Shown: piece by piece, positions 40,401 through 46,786 of the stretch
Numbering within the stretch: the first letter of the stretch is position 1
Layout: each line of letters starts with the position of its first letter
DNA from: Corynebacterium pacaense
Lineage (GTDB): Bacteria > Actinomycetota > Actinomycetes > Mycobacteriales > Mycobacteriaceae
Reading direction: 5' to 3'
DNA length: 64,000 bases
NCBI RefSeq assembly: GCF_900169525.1
Contig: NZ_LT821240.1
Span: 1,313,684-1,377,683 of the forward strand
Position numbers and translations under genes: made by a program
The notes under the pieces: generated by a model
What the model saw: the letters and a program-made list of their open reading frames with translations, nothing else
Told to the model about the DNA's origin: nothing
Database searches by the model: none

Positions 40401-41304
40401 GCTGCTGACCGGTGAGACGCGGATCGGTAAGCGGTCCTTCCTCGGAAACTCAGGTATCGCCGGACCCGAGCGCAAGTTGGGCAAGAACTCCCTGGTTGCG
40501 GTGCTGTCCTCGACCCCGAAGAAGGCGAAGGCCAGCTCCAACTGGTGGGGCTCGCCGCCGGAGCGGATGCGCCGGGTGACCATAGAGGTCGATGAGGGTG
40601 AGGCCAAGACCTACAACCCGGGCGTGGGAGTCAAGATCGCCCGTGGACTGGTGGAGACCGCACGTCTGCTCGCACCCATGTCCTCCGGGGTGCTGGCTGC
40701 CCTGACGCTGATCATCCTGCAGTATCTCACGGTGTCGGTCGGCCTGTGGTTCGCCTGGCTGCTCGGCGGTTTCGTCCTCATGGCCGTGGGCGCCGCGGCC
40801 ATGCTGCTGACCGTCGTGGTGAAGTGGGTGTGCGTCGGCAAGCACCGGCCCGGCGACCATCCCCTCTGGTCCTGGTTCGTGTGGCTCAATGAGCTTCAGG
40901 ATGCCTTCGTCGAGTCCGTTGCCGGCCCCTGGTACCTCGTGCCCAATCTCGGCACCGGGTGGATCAACCTGGGGTTGCGGGCGCTTGGCGCGAAAATCGG
41001 CCGCGGGGCGTGGATCGAGAGCTACTGGTTCCCGGAGACCGATCTCTGCCGGGTCGGGGCCGGTGCCACGGTCGGTGCCGGCACGGTGGTTCAGACCCAC
41101 CTCTTCCAGGATCGCGTGATGAGCCTGGACACGGTGACCATCGCCGCCGGCGCCACGCTCGGGGACCACAGTGTGGCACTTCCGGCAGCGCTTATCGACG
41201 CCTCCGCCACCATCGGACCAGGTTCCCTGGTCATGCGCGGCGATCGCGTTCCGGCCCATACCAGGTGGCAGGGAAACCCCATCGAACCCTGGCTCAGCAC
41301 CTAG
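37417..41304 (+). CDS. single-module membrane NRPS, Pls/PosA (poly-amino-acid synthetase) type
   Basis: A 1295-residue protein. Adenylation domain, residues about 20-495: IIFTSGSTGKPKG (149-161), VAFDASCEEMW, NTYGPTEATV, YRSGDH, GRRIELGEVD and TTSGKVDKKSLP. Thiolation domain: DFFSLGGTSL with pantetheinyl Ser536. Then helices in pairs alternate with three soluble blocks of hexapeptide-repeat sequence (e.g. GKSARVGARSTLMPGTRIGD, GKRSFLGNSG, VGAGATVGAGTVV). There is no condensation or thioesterase domain. This is the architecture of epsilon-poly-L-lysine synthetase, whose C-terminal membrane part joins monomers. The monomer here is unknown. GTG at 37417. MarR gene precedes; an IS sits at the stop codon without altering the protein. 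Confidence 0.85.
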   Translation: MALTNVPSQFLRAAQAPPKRTLWDILVEVASTHPEAAAIDDGQILTYSELIDEVENLADSMHGQGIRRGDRVGIRMPSGSRDLYIAILATLAAGAAYVPVDADDPEERAEMVFGEAGINALFDAHGFHMIRATPGGDIRAPRLNDTAWIIFTSGSTGKPKGVAVSHRSAAAFVDSEARKFLVDHPQGPLGPEDRVLAGLSVAFDASCEEMWLAWGHGACLVPAPRSLVRSGMDLGPWLIRRDISVVSTVPTLAGLWPAEALAQVRLLIVGGEACSQELVERLSTDDREVWNTYGPTEATVVACATRLYPGRPVGIGLPLDGWDLVVVDAAGDPVAIGEVGELVIGGVGLARYLDPEKDREKYAPLPSVGWHRAYRSGDHVRLEEDGLYFVGRVDDQVKIGGRRIELGEVDAGVAALPNVRSSAVVVQTTGADQKVLVAYVSLEDPEQGFDHDQAAARLSDSMPAALVPRIHVMDDLPVTTSGKVDKKSLPWPLPGTTVEAEGLSDTEAWIASMWVDVLGTSVTSRDSDFFSLGGTSLAAATLVGRIREKVPSVAVRDLYDHPRLEKLAERVEHIASETGVSLTDSTPVVSRDVTPVSAGTRIVQSLIQIPIMTLQAAQWIAWLALGNNILASLGFDWARPISWWLVMAMVLIFATPLGRLPIGGWGARLITAGITAGDYPRGGSTHLRVWAAERLADASGSRNISGATWVNYYARALGVTMGKGVDLHSLPPVTGMLRLGDHCSIEQEVDLRGYWLDGDILHLGGIEIGKSARVGARSTLMPGTRIGDGAHLQPGSTVTGDRNIKPGSRWAGSPAQKVGRAKHRFPDAHPPRRSRWVPIFGATSIILSLLPLAALGAGAALTLWLSHLTTLPIVWAVLLFSPLGALLAFATYMVSIWILVRLLSIGVRGAITPVRSRLGWQVWAIERLMDDARTYLFPLYASQLTPLWLRSLGARIGKDVEISTAVMVPKLADIREGAFLADDTLIGGYELGNGWLLTGETRIGKRSFLGNSGIAGPERKLGKNSLVAVLSSTPKKAKASSNWWGSPPERMRRVTIEVDEGEAKTYNPGVGVKIARGLVETARLLAPMSSGVLAALTLIILQYLTVSVGLWFAWLLGGFVLMAVGAAAMLLTVVVKWVCVGKHRPGDHPLWSWFVWLNELQDAFVESVAGPWYLVPNLGTGWINLGLRALGAKIGRGAWIESYWFPETDLCRVGAGATVGAGTVVQTHLFQDRVMSLDTVTIAAGATLGDHSVALPAALIDASATIGPGSLVMRGDRVPAHTRWQGNPIEPWLST

Positions 41305-42227
41305 GGCGTGTCTTGCAAATGAATTCTGTGGGAGCTGAGATCGTGGAGGTATGTCTCGATTCCAGCTCCTCTCAGACGACCAATGGACACTGATTGCTGA
41401 TTTGTTGCCTGGTCCCACGGGCAAGAAGGGCCGCCCGTTCGCCGACGCCCGACTGATGGTCGAGGGGATCATTTACCGGTATCGATGCGGGATCGCGTGG
41501 CGAGACCTTCCTGATGCTTTCGGGCCTTGGCAAACGGTCTGGGCGTGGCATAGGCGCATGGCCGACGATGGTGTCTGGGATCGGGCGCAAGCGCGTCTGC
41601 ACGAGTACGCAGACCACCAGGGCCTGCTCGACTGGTCGGTATCGGTGGATTCCACGATCGCTCGTGCGCATCAGCACGCGACCAACACCAAACGCGTAAA
41701 AAAGGGCTATATCGAATTACAAGAATCCGCTGACCGAGCCGCCTGACCACGCAGTCGGCCGTTCTCGGGGCGGCTTGTCAACGAAAACACATCAGCTCGT
41801 CGATGGGCGCGGCCTGCCGCTGGTGACGATTTGCTCAGCGGGACAAGATGGTGACTCGCCGATGTTCATCCCGCTCATGGAACAAGTGCGGGTCGGCCGT
41901 CGCACCAGGCCCGATGCCGCGCTCTGCGACAAGGCGTACTCCTCGCGGGCGAACCGGGCGTACTTGCGCAGGCGTGGCATCGAAGCGGTGATCCCCGAAC
42001 CTCGTGATCAGCAGGGGCATCGGAAGCGGCGCGGCATGCAGGGTGGCAGGCCTGCGAAGTTTGATGCGGAGAAGTATCGGGGAAGGAACGTGATCGAGCG
42101 TGGCTATTGCCGGTTGAAACAGTGGCGAGGACTCGCGACTCGGTATGACAAGCTCGCGATCGTGTACCGGGCCGCAGTTGTCCTCAACGGAGTGATCGCG
42201 TGGCTCAACCTTTTACAAGACACGCCC
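41304..42227 (+). mobile_element. IS5-family insertion sequence (IS427-like group)
   Basis: A 924-bp element. Its ends are inverted repeats GGGCGTGTCTTGCAAA and (complement of right end) GGGCGTGTCTTGTAAA, one mismatch in 16. A TA target duplication flanks it (41302-41303 and 42228-42229). It encodes a two-frame transposase. It is inserted exactly in the TAG stop codon of the synthetase; because the element begins with G, the stop codon is rebuilt. Confidence 0.9.
41351..41746 (+). CDS. IS5-family transposase, N-terminal frame (OrfA)
   Basis: 131 codons: an N-terminal DUF4096-like helix region (LLSDDQWTLIADLLPG, GIIYRYRCGIAWRDLP, FGPWQTVWAWHRRM) and the first catalytic Asp in WSVSVDSTIARAHQH. 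The frame ends ELQESADRAA, after which homology continues in the +1 frame (EPPDHAVGRSRGGLS). The join must happen between about 41704 and 41746. An A-rich heptamer AAAAAAG (41698-41704) lies there, but a -1 slip would give the wrong frame, so either a +1 event or an inactivating indel is needed. Confidence 0.8.
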   Translation: MSRFQLLSDDQWTLIADLLPGPTGKKGRPFADARLMVEGIIYRYRCGIAWRDLPDAFGPWQTVWAWHRRMADDGVWDRAQARLHEYADHQGLLDWSVSVDSTIARAHQHATNTKRVKKGYIELQESADRAA

Positions 42228-42230
42228 TAG
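41775..42230 (+). CDS. IS5-family transposase, C-terminal frame (OrfB)
   Basis: 151 codons as an open frame (TTG at 41775), with homology beginning a little upstream. It contains the second Asp region (RRTRPDAALCDKAYSSRA), the DRxxRGRNVIERGYCRLKQW block with the catalytic Glu and the closing LATRYDKLA. The stop TAG at 42228-42230 uses bases outside the element. Probably made only as a fusion with OrfA. Confidence 0.8.
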   Translation: MSTKTHQLVDGRGLPLVTICSAGQDGDSPMFIPLMEQVRVGRRTRPDAALCDKAYSSRANRAYLRRRGIEAVIPEPRDQQGHRKRRGMQGGRPAKFDAEKYRGRNVIERGYCRLKQWRGLATRYDKLAIVYRAAVVLNGVIAWLNLLQDTP

Positions 42231-42231
42231 A
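42226..42231. repeat. left copy of 6-bp target duplication of the IS481 element
   Basis: CCTAGA here is repeated at 43296-43301. The first two bases are also the last two of the IS5 element. Confidence 0.75.
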
Positions 42232-43295
42232 TGTACTGACCCGGAGCGTTGTTGACGTAGGAGAGACCTCCGTAGTCGAGTTGGAGCTGTCTAGGTTCTC
42301 AACTCGATCCCACGGAGGTCTCTCGTGTCCCACGTTAATGCCCGGCTGACTCCGGCTGGCAGGTTGATCATGGTCCAGCGCATCCAGTCGGGTCGTGCGG
42401 TCGCGCATGTCGCGGCGGAAATGGGTATCTCGCGCACGACGGCGTGGCGGTGGTGGCGCCGGTTCCGGGAACACGGCCCGGCAGGTTTGCAGGATCGTTC
42501 GAGCGTGGCCCGCTCGCACCCGCATCGCACGGGCGTGTGTGTGGAGACGCGGGTGCGGATCATGCGTCACCTCACACGTCGCGGTCCGGTGTTCATCGCG
42601 GGCAAGCTCGGCCTGCATGCCTCAACGGTGGGGCGTGTGCTGCGCCGCCACCACGTCCCGCTGCTACGGGAGCTGGACCCAGTCACCGGGGCCGTGATCC
42701 GCGCGACCCGCCGATCCGCGCGACGCTACGAGCACGACCATCCAGGCTTACTGATCCACATCGATGTGAAGAAACTCGGCCGCATCCCTGATGGCGGCGG
42801 GTGGCGTCTGCACGGCCGCGGCGAACGCCCGAAACGCAAGCGCGGCCTCGGCTACGACTACGTCCACACCGTCATCGACGACCACTCCCGTCTCGCCTAC
42901 GCGGAGATCCATGACGACGAGAAAGGCACGACAGCGGCCGGGGTTCTCGAACGCGCGATCGCGTTCTACGCAGCCCTCGGGGTCACGGTCGAACGGGTGA
43001 TCAGTGACAACGCGTTCGCCTACCGCCACTCGACCGCATTCCGGGACGTGATCAACGCGCACGGCATCGGGCAGAAGTTCATCAAACCCCACTGCCCCTG
43101 GACGAACGGGAAAGTCGAGAGACTAAAACCGCACCATCGCGACCGAGTGGGCCTATGCGAGACCCTGGACCTCCAACGAGGACCGAACCGCCGGCTTGAC
43201 GACCTGGCTCGACTACTACAATCTAGACAGAGCCCACCTCGGCATCGGAGGCAAGACCCCCATCGACCGAATCAACAACGGTCGAGGTCAGTACA
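42232..43295 (+). mobile_element. IS481-family insertion sequence
   Basis: A 1064-bp element with 24-bp imperfect terminal inverted repeats (TGTACTGACC...GTTGTTGA, three mismatches) and a CCTAGA duplication on both sides. It abuts the IS5 element, separated only by TAGA. It carries one DDE transposase gene that is broken by a frameshift. Confidence 0.9.
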
Positions 43296-43300
43296 CCTAG
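42325..43300 (+). pseudogene. IS481 transposase, frameshifted
   Basis: An N-terminal helix-turn-helix (VAAEMGISRTTAWRWWRRF), first Asp in LLIHIDVKKLG, second in VISDNAFAYRH and the Glu in WTNGKVERL are in one frame. At the A4 run 43125-43128 (CTAAAACC) the frame is lost; with one A fewer the sequence continues NRTIATEWAYARPW...LDYYNLDRAHLGIGG to the stop at 43298-43300. Read as given, the protein runs on into unrelated sequence. Probably inactive unless ribosomes slip at the A run. The stop codon lies in the target duplication. Confidence 0.85.
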
Positions 43301-43301
43301 A
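43296..43301. repeat. right copy of 6-bp target duplication
   Basis: CCTAGA, identical to 42226-42231. It contains the stop codon of the HNH gene on the minus strand (43297-43299). Confidence 0.75.
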
Positions 43302-44457
43302 TGGCGCCGGCGCGGATCACGGCGAACCGCCGGTCCATCCGCGCCCGCATCGTCTGCCCCCAGCGGCCCGTCGGCATCTCCTGTGCCAGCGGCCCCTGGG
43401 CCCTGCTGCTCATCTCGACGTTGCAGGGCCCGATCCACCTGACGTCACCGAGGCAGTCCATCGTCGCACGGAACCGGCCGTCGGATTTCATGTTGTGGTG
43501 GTGCCGGCACAACGCCTGGAGATTCCACGCGACTGTGGGGCCGCCCTGCTGGAAGGGAATCACATGGTCGATGTCGCACAGATCCGCCGACACCGTGCAG
43601 CCCGGGTGCCTGCAGGTTGCGTCCCTGGCGATGACATAGGCCCTCAGCACCGGACTCGGGGTGTAGCCACTCTCGATCCTGGTGGCCACCTCATCGAGGG
43701 GAACGGTCCTTTCCACCATGCCGCCGAGCCGCTGTGAATCCTGCCGACTCAGGTACCCCACCTGCGGCATCCAGGAAACCCCGCCTGTCAACGGGGTGTA
43801 GACGTACTGCACGACCCTGATCGGCGCCCTGGTGTCAAGAAACTCCCGGAGAGCCTCGACCAGACTCTTCTTCCCCTTGCTGATTTTTTCCAGTGCGGAG
43901 TGGAATCGCCTGCCCTCGACCCCGGAGAGCAGTCCCCGAATCTCGGTGAAACCATCCTCGTGGCGGAAGCTCAGAAACTCCTCCGTTCCGGATCCGCGGG
44001 TACGGCGCGTGACCGTGCCCGGCTCGAGCTCCTTAATCCACATGGTGATCAAGCGGGCGATGACGCCCGCCTCGGGGAGAAGCTCCCCACGGCTTCGGGG
44101 GGTGAGGCGATCGACCAGGCGGGCATCGAGAATCTCCCAATGAGCGGGGTCCGCCTGTGCGACCGCCTCCATGATCCGCGCCAGGAAGGCGATGGACAGG
44201 AAGTAGTGATTCTCCTGCACGAGCCGCAGCCGGGGCAGGTTGTCCATGGCCTCCATGGCGGTGACGGCTTGCCTGATGGAGTGGGGGGACTGGCCGGTGA
44301 TGCGTTTGAGTTCCACGATCAGCGAGTCCGCGTCCTGGCTGTCCCTGTTGACCAGGAGCATGGCCCAGCGCTGGTGGATGAGCATGGTGAATTCGAAGTT
44401 GTTGGCGGATTCCGGGTTGTCCGGATCCTGATGGGAGTAGAACACGGTGTTCGTCAT
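43297..44457 (-). CDS. HNH endonuclease-signature protein (DUF222/13E12-like)
   Basis: A 386-residue protein. The long helical N-terminal region is followed by an HNH nuclease module: CRHPGCTVSADLCDIDHVIPF, then NLQALCRHHHNMK, with the paired cysteines and the D-H and H-H-H metal/catalytic residues. Such DUF222-HNH genes are multicopy in actinobacteria and of unclear role. ATG 44457. Its stop lies in the target duplication of the IS481 element, so before insertion it probably ended within the same CTAG as the synthetase gene. Confidence 0.85.
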   Translation of the reverse strand: MTNTVFYSHQDPDNPESANNFEFTMLIHQRWAMLLVNRDSQDADSLIVELKRITGQSPHSIRQAVTAMEAMDNLPRLRLVQENHYFLSIAFLARIMEAVAQADPAHWEILDARLVDRLTPRSRGELLPEAGVIARLITMWIKELEPGTVTRRTRGSGTEEFLSFRHEDGFTEIRGLLSGVEGRRFHSALEKISKGKKSLVEALREFLDTRAPIRVVQYVYTPLTGGVSWMPQVGYLSRQDSQRLGGMVERTVPLDEVATRIESGYTPSPVLRAYVIARDATCRHPGCTVSADLCDIDHVIPFQQGGPTVAWNLQALCRHHHNMKSDGRFRATMDCLGDVRWIGPCNVEMSSRAQGPLAQEMPTGRWGQTMRARMDRRFAVIRAGAI

Positions 44458-44540
44458 CCTCGGTAGCCTTTCCGTGTAGAAGGAGTCACGGTCAATGCTA
44501 AGTCGAACACCTGATCTACAACAGCGCGCGGAGGCGGGGC

Positions 44541-44576
44541 TGTGGACAACCTACTCACGGGGCGTAGTTATCCACA
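44541..44576. promoter_or_regulatory. inverted pair of DnaA-box-like sequences
   Basis: TGTGGACAA (44541-44549) and TTATCCACA (44568-44576) are opposed with 18 bases between. The second is a perfect DnaA box, and the first is the complement of TTGTCCACA, the form common in actinobacterial origins. They extend to CTGTGGACAAC / GTTATCCACAG. They stand between the HNH gene and ppk2. A DnaA-controlled promoter or a chance occurrence are both possible. Confidence 0.45.
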
Positions 44577-44586
44577 GAATCCGGGC

Positions 44587-44623
44587 AAAACAATAGACCC
44601 CCGGCGCGCCCGGGGGCCTATTG
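44587..44623 (-). terminator. terminator of ppk2
   Basis: CAATAG-A-CCCCCGG pairs with CCGGGGG-C-CTATTG (44591-44604 with 44610-44623). On the minus strand the stem ends in CTATTGTTTTG, a weak T tract. It lies 14 bases after the ppk2 stop. Confidence 0.7.
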
Positions 44624-44636
44624 TGCTCAGCTGCGA

Positions 44637-45536
44637 TTAATCACCGATCTGGTCGCGGCCGCGGAGCACGATCCGCGAATCCGGCGTACCCACCAGCTCG
44701 TAGTCCTTGTCGGTGTAGTCAAACTTCGACAGCACATAGCGCATGGCGTTGATGCGTGCGCGCTTCTTGTCATTCGACTTGATGGTGATCCACGGGGACT
44801 CATCGGTGTCGGTGTAGCGGAACTGCTCCTCTTTGGCGCGGGTGTAGTCATCCCACTTGTCCAGGGATGCCAGGTCCATCGGGGAGAGCTTCCACTGGCG
44901 CACCGGGTCCACCTGGCGGATCGCGAAGCGGGTCCGCTGCTCCTTTCTGGTGACCGAGAACCAGAACTTGGTCAGCGAGATTCCCGAACCCAGAAGCATG
45001 TTCTCCAGCATCGGAACCTCACGGAGGAACTCCGCATGCTGCGATTCGGTGCAGAATCCCATGACCCGCTCCACGCCGGAGCGGTTGTACCAGGAGCGAT
45101 CGAAGAAGACGATCTCACCGGCCGCCGGGAAGTGCTCGATATAGCGTTGGAAGTACCAGGAGGTGGACTCACGCGGACTCGGCTTCTCCAGCGCGACGGT
45201 GCGGGCACCACGGGGGTTGAGGTGCTCGTTGAAGCGCTTGATGGTGCCACCCTTACCCGCTGCATCGCGACCCTCGAAGAGGATGATGTGACGCTGACCC
45301 GTCTCCTTGGTCCAGTTCTGCCATTTCAGCAACTCGATCTGGAGAGCGCGCTTGATCTTCTCGTATTCATCACGGGAGATGCGCTCATCGTAGGGGTAGG
45401 TTTCGCGCCAGGTCTCAATCGGGGTACCGTCCGGGCGCAGAAGTACCGGATCATCCTCATCGGAATCATCGACAACGTAACCTTCAATTTGAGCGAGGTC
45501 GATGACGGGGAGATCATTCTCAGTGGTATCAGCCAT
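44637..45536 (-). CDS. ppk2: polyphosphate kinase 2
   Basis: A 299-residue class II polyphosphate kinase, which phosphorylates GDP/ADP from polyphosphate or the reverse. Walker A is FEGRDAAGKGGTIKR, the lid region RESTSWYFQRYIEHFP and Walker B FFDRSWYNRSGVERVMGF. Nearly identical in layout to C. glutamicum PPK2, where the gene also neighbours porA/porH. The ATG at 45536 begins MADTTENDLPVIDLAQ; upstream codons in frame lack homology. A dyad lies 34 bases upstream. Confidence 0.95.
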   Translation of the reverse strand: MADTTENDLPVIDLAQIEGYVVDDSDEDDPVLLRPDGTPIETWRETYPYDERISRDEYEKIKRALQIELLKWQNWTKETGQRHIILFEGRDAAGKGGTIKRFNEHLNPRGARTVALEKPSPRESTSWYFQRYIEHFPAAGEIVFFDRSWYNRSGVERVMGFCTESQHAEFLREVPMLENMLLGSGISLTKFWFSVTRKEQRTRFAIRQVDPVRQWKLSPMDLASLDKWDDYTRAKEEQFRYTDTDESPWITIKSNDKKRARINAMRYVLSKFDYTDKDYELVGTPDSRIVLRGRDQIGD

Positions 45537-45569
45537 GAAGTGGATTCTACTCACGTTGCCTGCTTCAGG

Positions 45570-45596
45570 CGCGCTAAGAGCACAGTTCCTAGCGCG
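45570..45596 (-). promoter_or_regulatory. inverted repeat upstream of ppk2
   Basis: CGCGCTA (45570-45576) and TAGCGCG (45590-45596) form a perfect 7-bp dyad with a 13-base centre, located 34-60 bases before the ppk2 ATG. It could be an operator at the promoter or a leader hairpin. Confidence 0.35.
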
Positions 45597-45613
45597 AGAT
45601 GCGAAACTGCATA

Positions 45614-45646
45614 GGAAATGCCCCCACCCATAGGGGCGAGGGCATT
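45614..45646 (-). terminator. terminator-like hairpin after porA copy 1
   Basis: AATGCCCCCACCC (45618-45630) pairs imperfectly with GGGGCGAGGGCATT (45633-45646). On the minus strand only a short TTTCC follows. It lies about 35 bases after the porA stop. Confidence 0.55.
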
Positions 45647-45679
45647 CACCATCACCTACCGCGAGGGCCAGAAGCGGAT

Positions 45680-45805
45680 CTAGACCAGACCCAACAGCTC
45701 TGCGACGGCGTCGGCCCAATCAGCAGCGGAACCCAGCAGATCGAAGATGCTTCCGATGATGCCTTCGTTGGAAAGTGCGGTCCAGTTTTCGAGGAAATCG
45801 TTCAT
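45680..45805 (-). CDS. porA: PorA-like mycomembrane channel peptide, copy 1
   Basis: A 41-residue acidic amphipathic helix (MNDFLENWTALSNEGIIGSI...FDLLGSAADW...AVAELLGLV). It matches PorA of C. glutamicum in length, acidic charge, the Ser/Gly segment near residue 12 where PorA is O-mycoloylated, and the ending D-A-V-A-[D/E]-L-[I/L]-G-L. PorA and PorH together form the main cation channel of the corynebacterial outer membrane; neither has a signal peptide. AAGGAG lies six bases before the ATG. 73 bases downstream of porH copy 1. Confidence 0.85.
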   Translation of the reverse strand: MNDFLENWTALSNEGIIGSIFDLLGSAADWADAVAELLGLV

Positions 45806-45878
45806 AGTTACTCCTTGGTAAAAGATGTGATGGGAGGATCAAGCAGGGTGACAGCCAGGCCGTCAGGACGCCTTGCCC

Positions 45879-46052
45879 TTAGGAAGAGAAAGCCTTGAAA
45901 GCGGTGCTGGTGACCTCGAGGCCACCCTTGGCGCCACTGACGAACTCGACAATCTCCTTGAGCAGACCGGGAATACCCTGGACTGCGGTGCCGATATTGG
46001 AGCCGAAGGTGGCGAAGTCAGCGAAGGCGCTCTGGATGAGGGAAAGATCCAT
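45879..46052 (-). CDS. porH: PorH-like mycomembrane channel peptide, copy 1
   Basis: A 57-residue peptide beginning MDLSLIQSAFADFATFGSN and ending AFKAFSS. C. glutamicum PorH is also 57 residues, begins MDLSL, contains a T-F-G-G-N-I-G-T-A segment and ends F-S-S with the mycoloylated serine. It needs PorA to make a channel. AAGGAG precedes the ATG; a leader hairpin and a degenerate copy of the TGACGTCC repeat lie upstream. The frame stays open 5' but without family sequence. Confidence 0.88.
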   Translation of the reverse strand: MDLSLIQSAFADFATFGSNIGTAVQGIPGLLKEIVEFVSGAKGGLEVTSTAFKAFSS

Positions 46053-46073
46053 ATTGATATCTCCTTGAAAGGA

Positions 46074-46090
46074 CCAGCAAAGGGGGCTGG
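46074..46090 (-). promoter_or_regulatory. leader hairpin of porH copy 1
   Basis: On the minus strand CCAGC-CCCCTTT-GCTGG stands just before the Shine-Dalgarno. The same hairpin precedes porH copy 2 at 46735-46750. Confidence 0.5.
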
Positions 46091-46308
46091 CGATTGTTTT
46101 CGATTGCTGACGTCCCCTAGGCACGCCACCGCATCGGTACTCAAGAGTTCTCCGCACCTCCACCTAGGGATCAGCCGTGACGGGTGCGGAACAGGATCGA
46201 TACCTGTCCTTCTAACGATATTGGTCAACCTAACGGTAGTCAAGCAACGGCACCCAGCCCAGGCCTCCTGGACTGAAAAACATCAAGAAACACGGGGGAC
46301 TACAACGC

Positions 46309-46338
46309 AAAAAGCCCCCGCCCGAGAAGGGAGGGAGC
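46309..46338 (-). terminator. terminator after porA copy 2
   Basis: On the minus strand GCTCCCTCCC-TTCTC-GGGCGGGGGC followed by TTTTT forms a G.T-containing stem with a T tract. It separates the two porHA units, so each is its own transcription unit. Confidence 0.75.
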
Positions 46339-46372
46339 ATTCACAGTTGATGCCTCAAGGGCAGCGACTGAA

Positions 46373-46495
46373 TTAGACCAGCTTCAGCAGCTTGGCAACG
46401 GCGTCGGCCCACTTGCCTGCGCTTTCGAGCAGGGTGAAGACGGCCTCGACGATTCCGGTGGAGGACAGGGTGGACCAGTCATTGAGAAATTCCAT
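46373..46495 (-). CDS. porA: PorA-like mycomembrane channel peptide, copy 2
   Basis: A 40-residue peptide MEFLNDWSTLSSTGIVEAVF...LLESAGKWADAVAKLLKLV. It aligns with copy 1 (F-L-x-x-W-x-x-L-S, then W-A-D-A-V-A-x-L-L-x-L-V) but is less acidic at its C-terminus (two Lys near the end). A different charge would affect ion selectivity. AAGGAG lies six bases upstream. It follows porH copy 2 by 47 bases. Confidence 0.82.
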   Translation of the reverse strand: MEFLNDWSTLSSTGIVEAVFTLLESAGKWADAVAKLLKLV

Positions 46496-46542
46496 TTTTA
46501 CTCCTTATGAGAAAAGTATGAGAAAGGCGGGGGATTCAGAAA

Positions 46543-46713
46543 CTACTTGGAAGAACCAAGGTTGCTGCTGGTGAGTGCGACGTCACCCTTGGCATCCTTG
46601 ACGAATGAAACGATCTCGAGCAGCAGCTTGGGAATGCCACCGAGTGCCTTGCCAATGTTGGTGCCGAAGGTGGCGAAGTCAGCGAGGGTGCTCTGGATGA
46701 GGGAAAGATCCAT
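46543..46713 (-). CDS. porH: PorH-like mycomembrane channel peptide, copy 2
   Basis: A 56-residue peptide MDLSLIQSTLADFATFGTN...IGKALGGIPKLLLEIVSFV, about 60 percent identical to copy 1 by eye. Its C-terminus is NLGSSK, so the serine pair near the end (the mycoloylation position in C. glutamicum) is shifted by one Lys. AAGGAG precedes the ATG, with the same leader hairpin as copy 1. First gene of the second porHA unit. Confidence 0.85.
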   Translation of the reverse strand: MDLSLIQSTLADFATFGTNIGKALGGIPKLLLEIVSFVKDAKGDVALTSSNLGSSK

Positions 46714-46734
46714 ATTGATTTCTCCTTGAGAGGA

Positions 46735-46750
46735 CCAGCAAAGGGGCTGG
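46735..46750 (-). promoter_or_regulatory. leader hairpin of porH copy 2
   Basis: On the minus strand CCAGC-CCCTTT-GCTGG precedes the Shine-Dalgarno by about 12 bases, matching the hairpin of copy 1. Confidence 0.5.
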
Positions 46751-46767
46751 TGAAGGTTTCCAATTGC

Positions 46768-46786
46768 TGACGTCCTCAGGACGTCA
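46768..46786 (-). promoter_or_regulatory. perfect dyad in the porH copy 2 leader
   Basis: TGACGTCC-TGA-GGACGTCA (minus strand) is a perfect 8-bp inverted repeat, about 55 bases before the porH ATG. TTGACG (-35-like) lies upstream of it. Copy 1 retains only the left arm (TGACGTCC). It could be an operator or mRNA-stabilising hairpin. Confidence 0.45.

Noticed and set aside
40450..41472. A 340-codon minus-strand frame spanning the end of the synthetase and the IS5 element
   Set aside because: It crosses an insertion boundary and has no recognisable domain.
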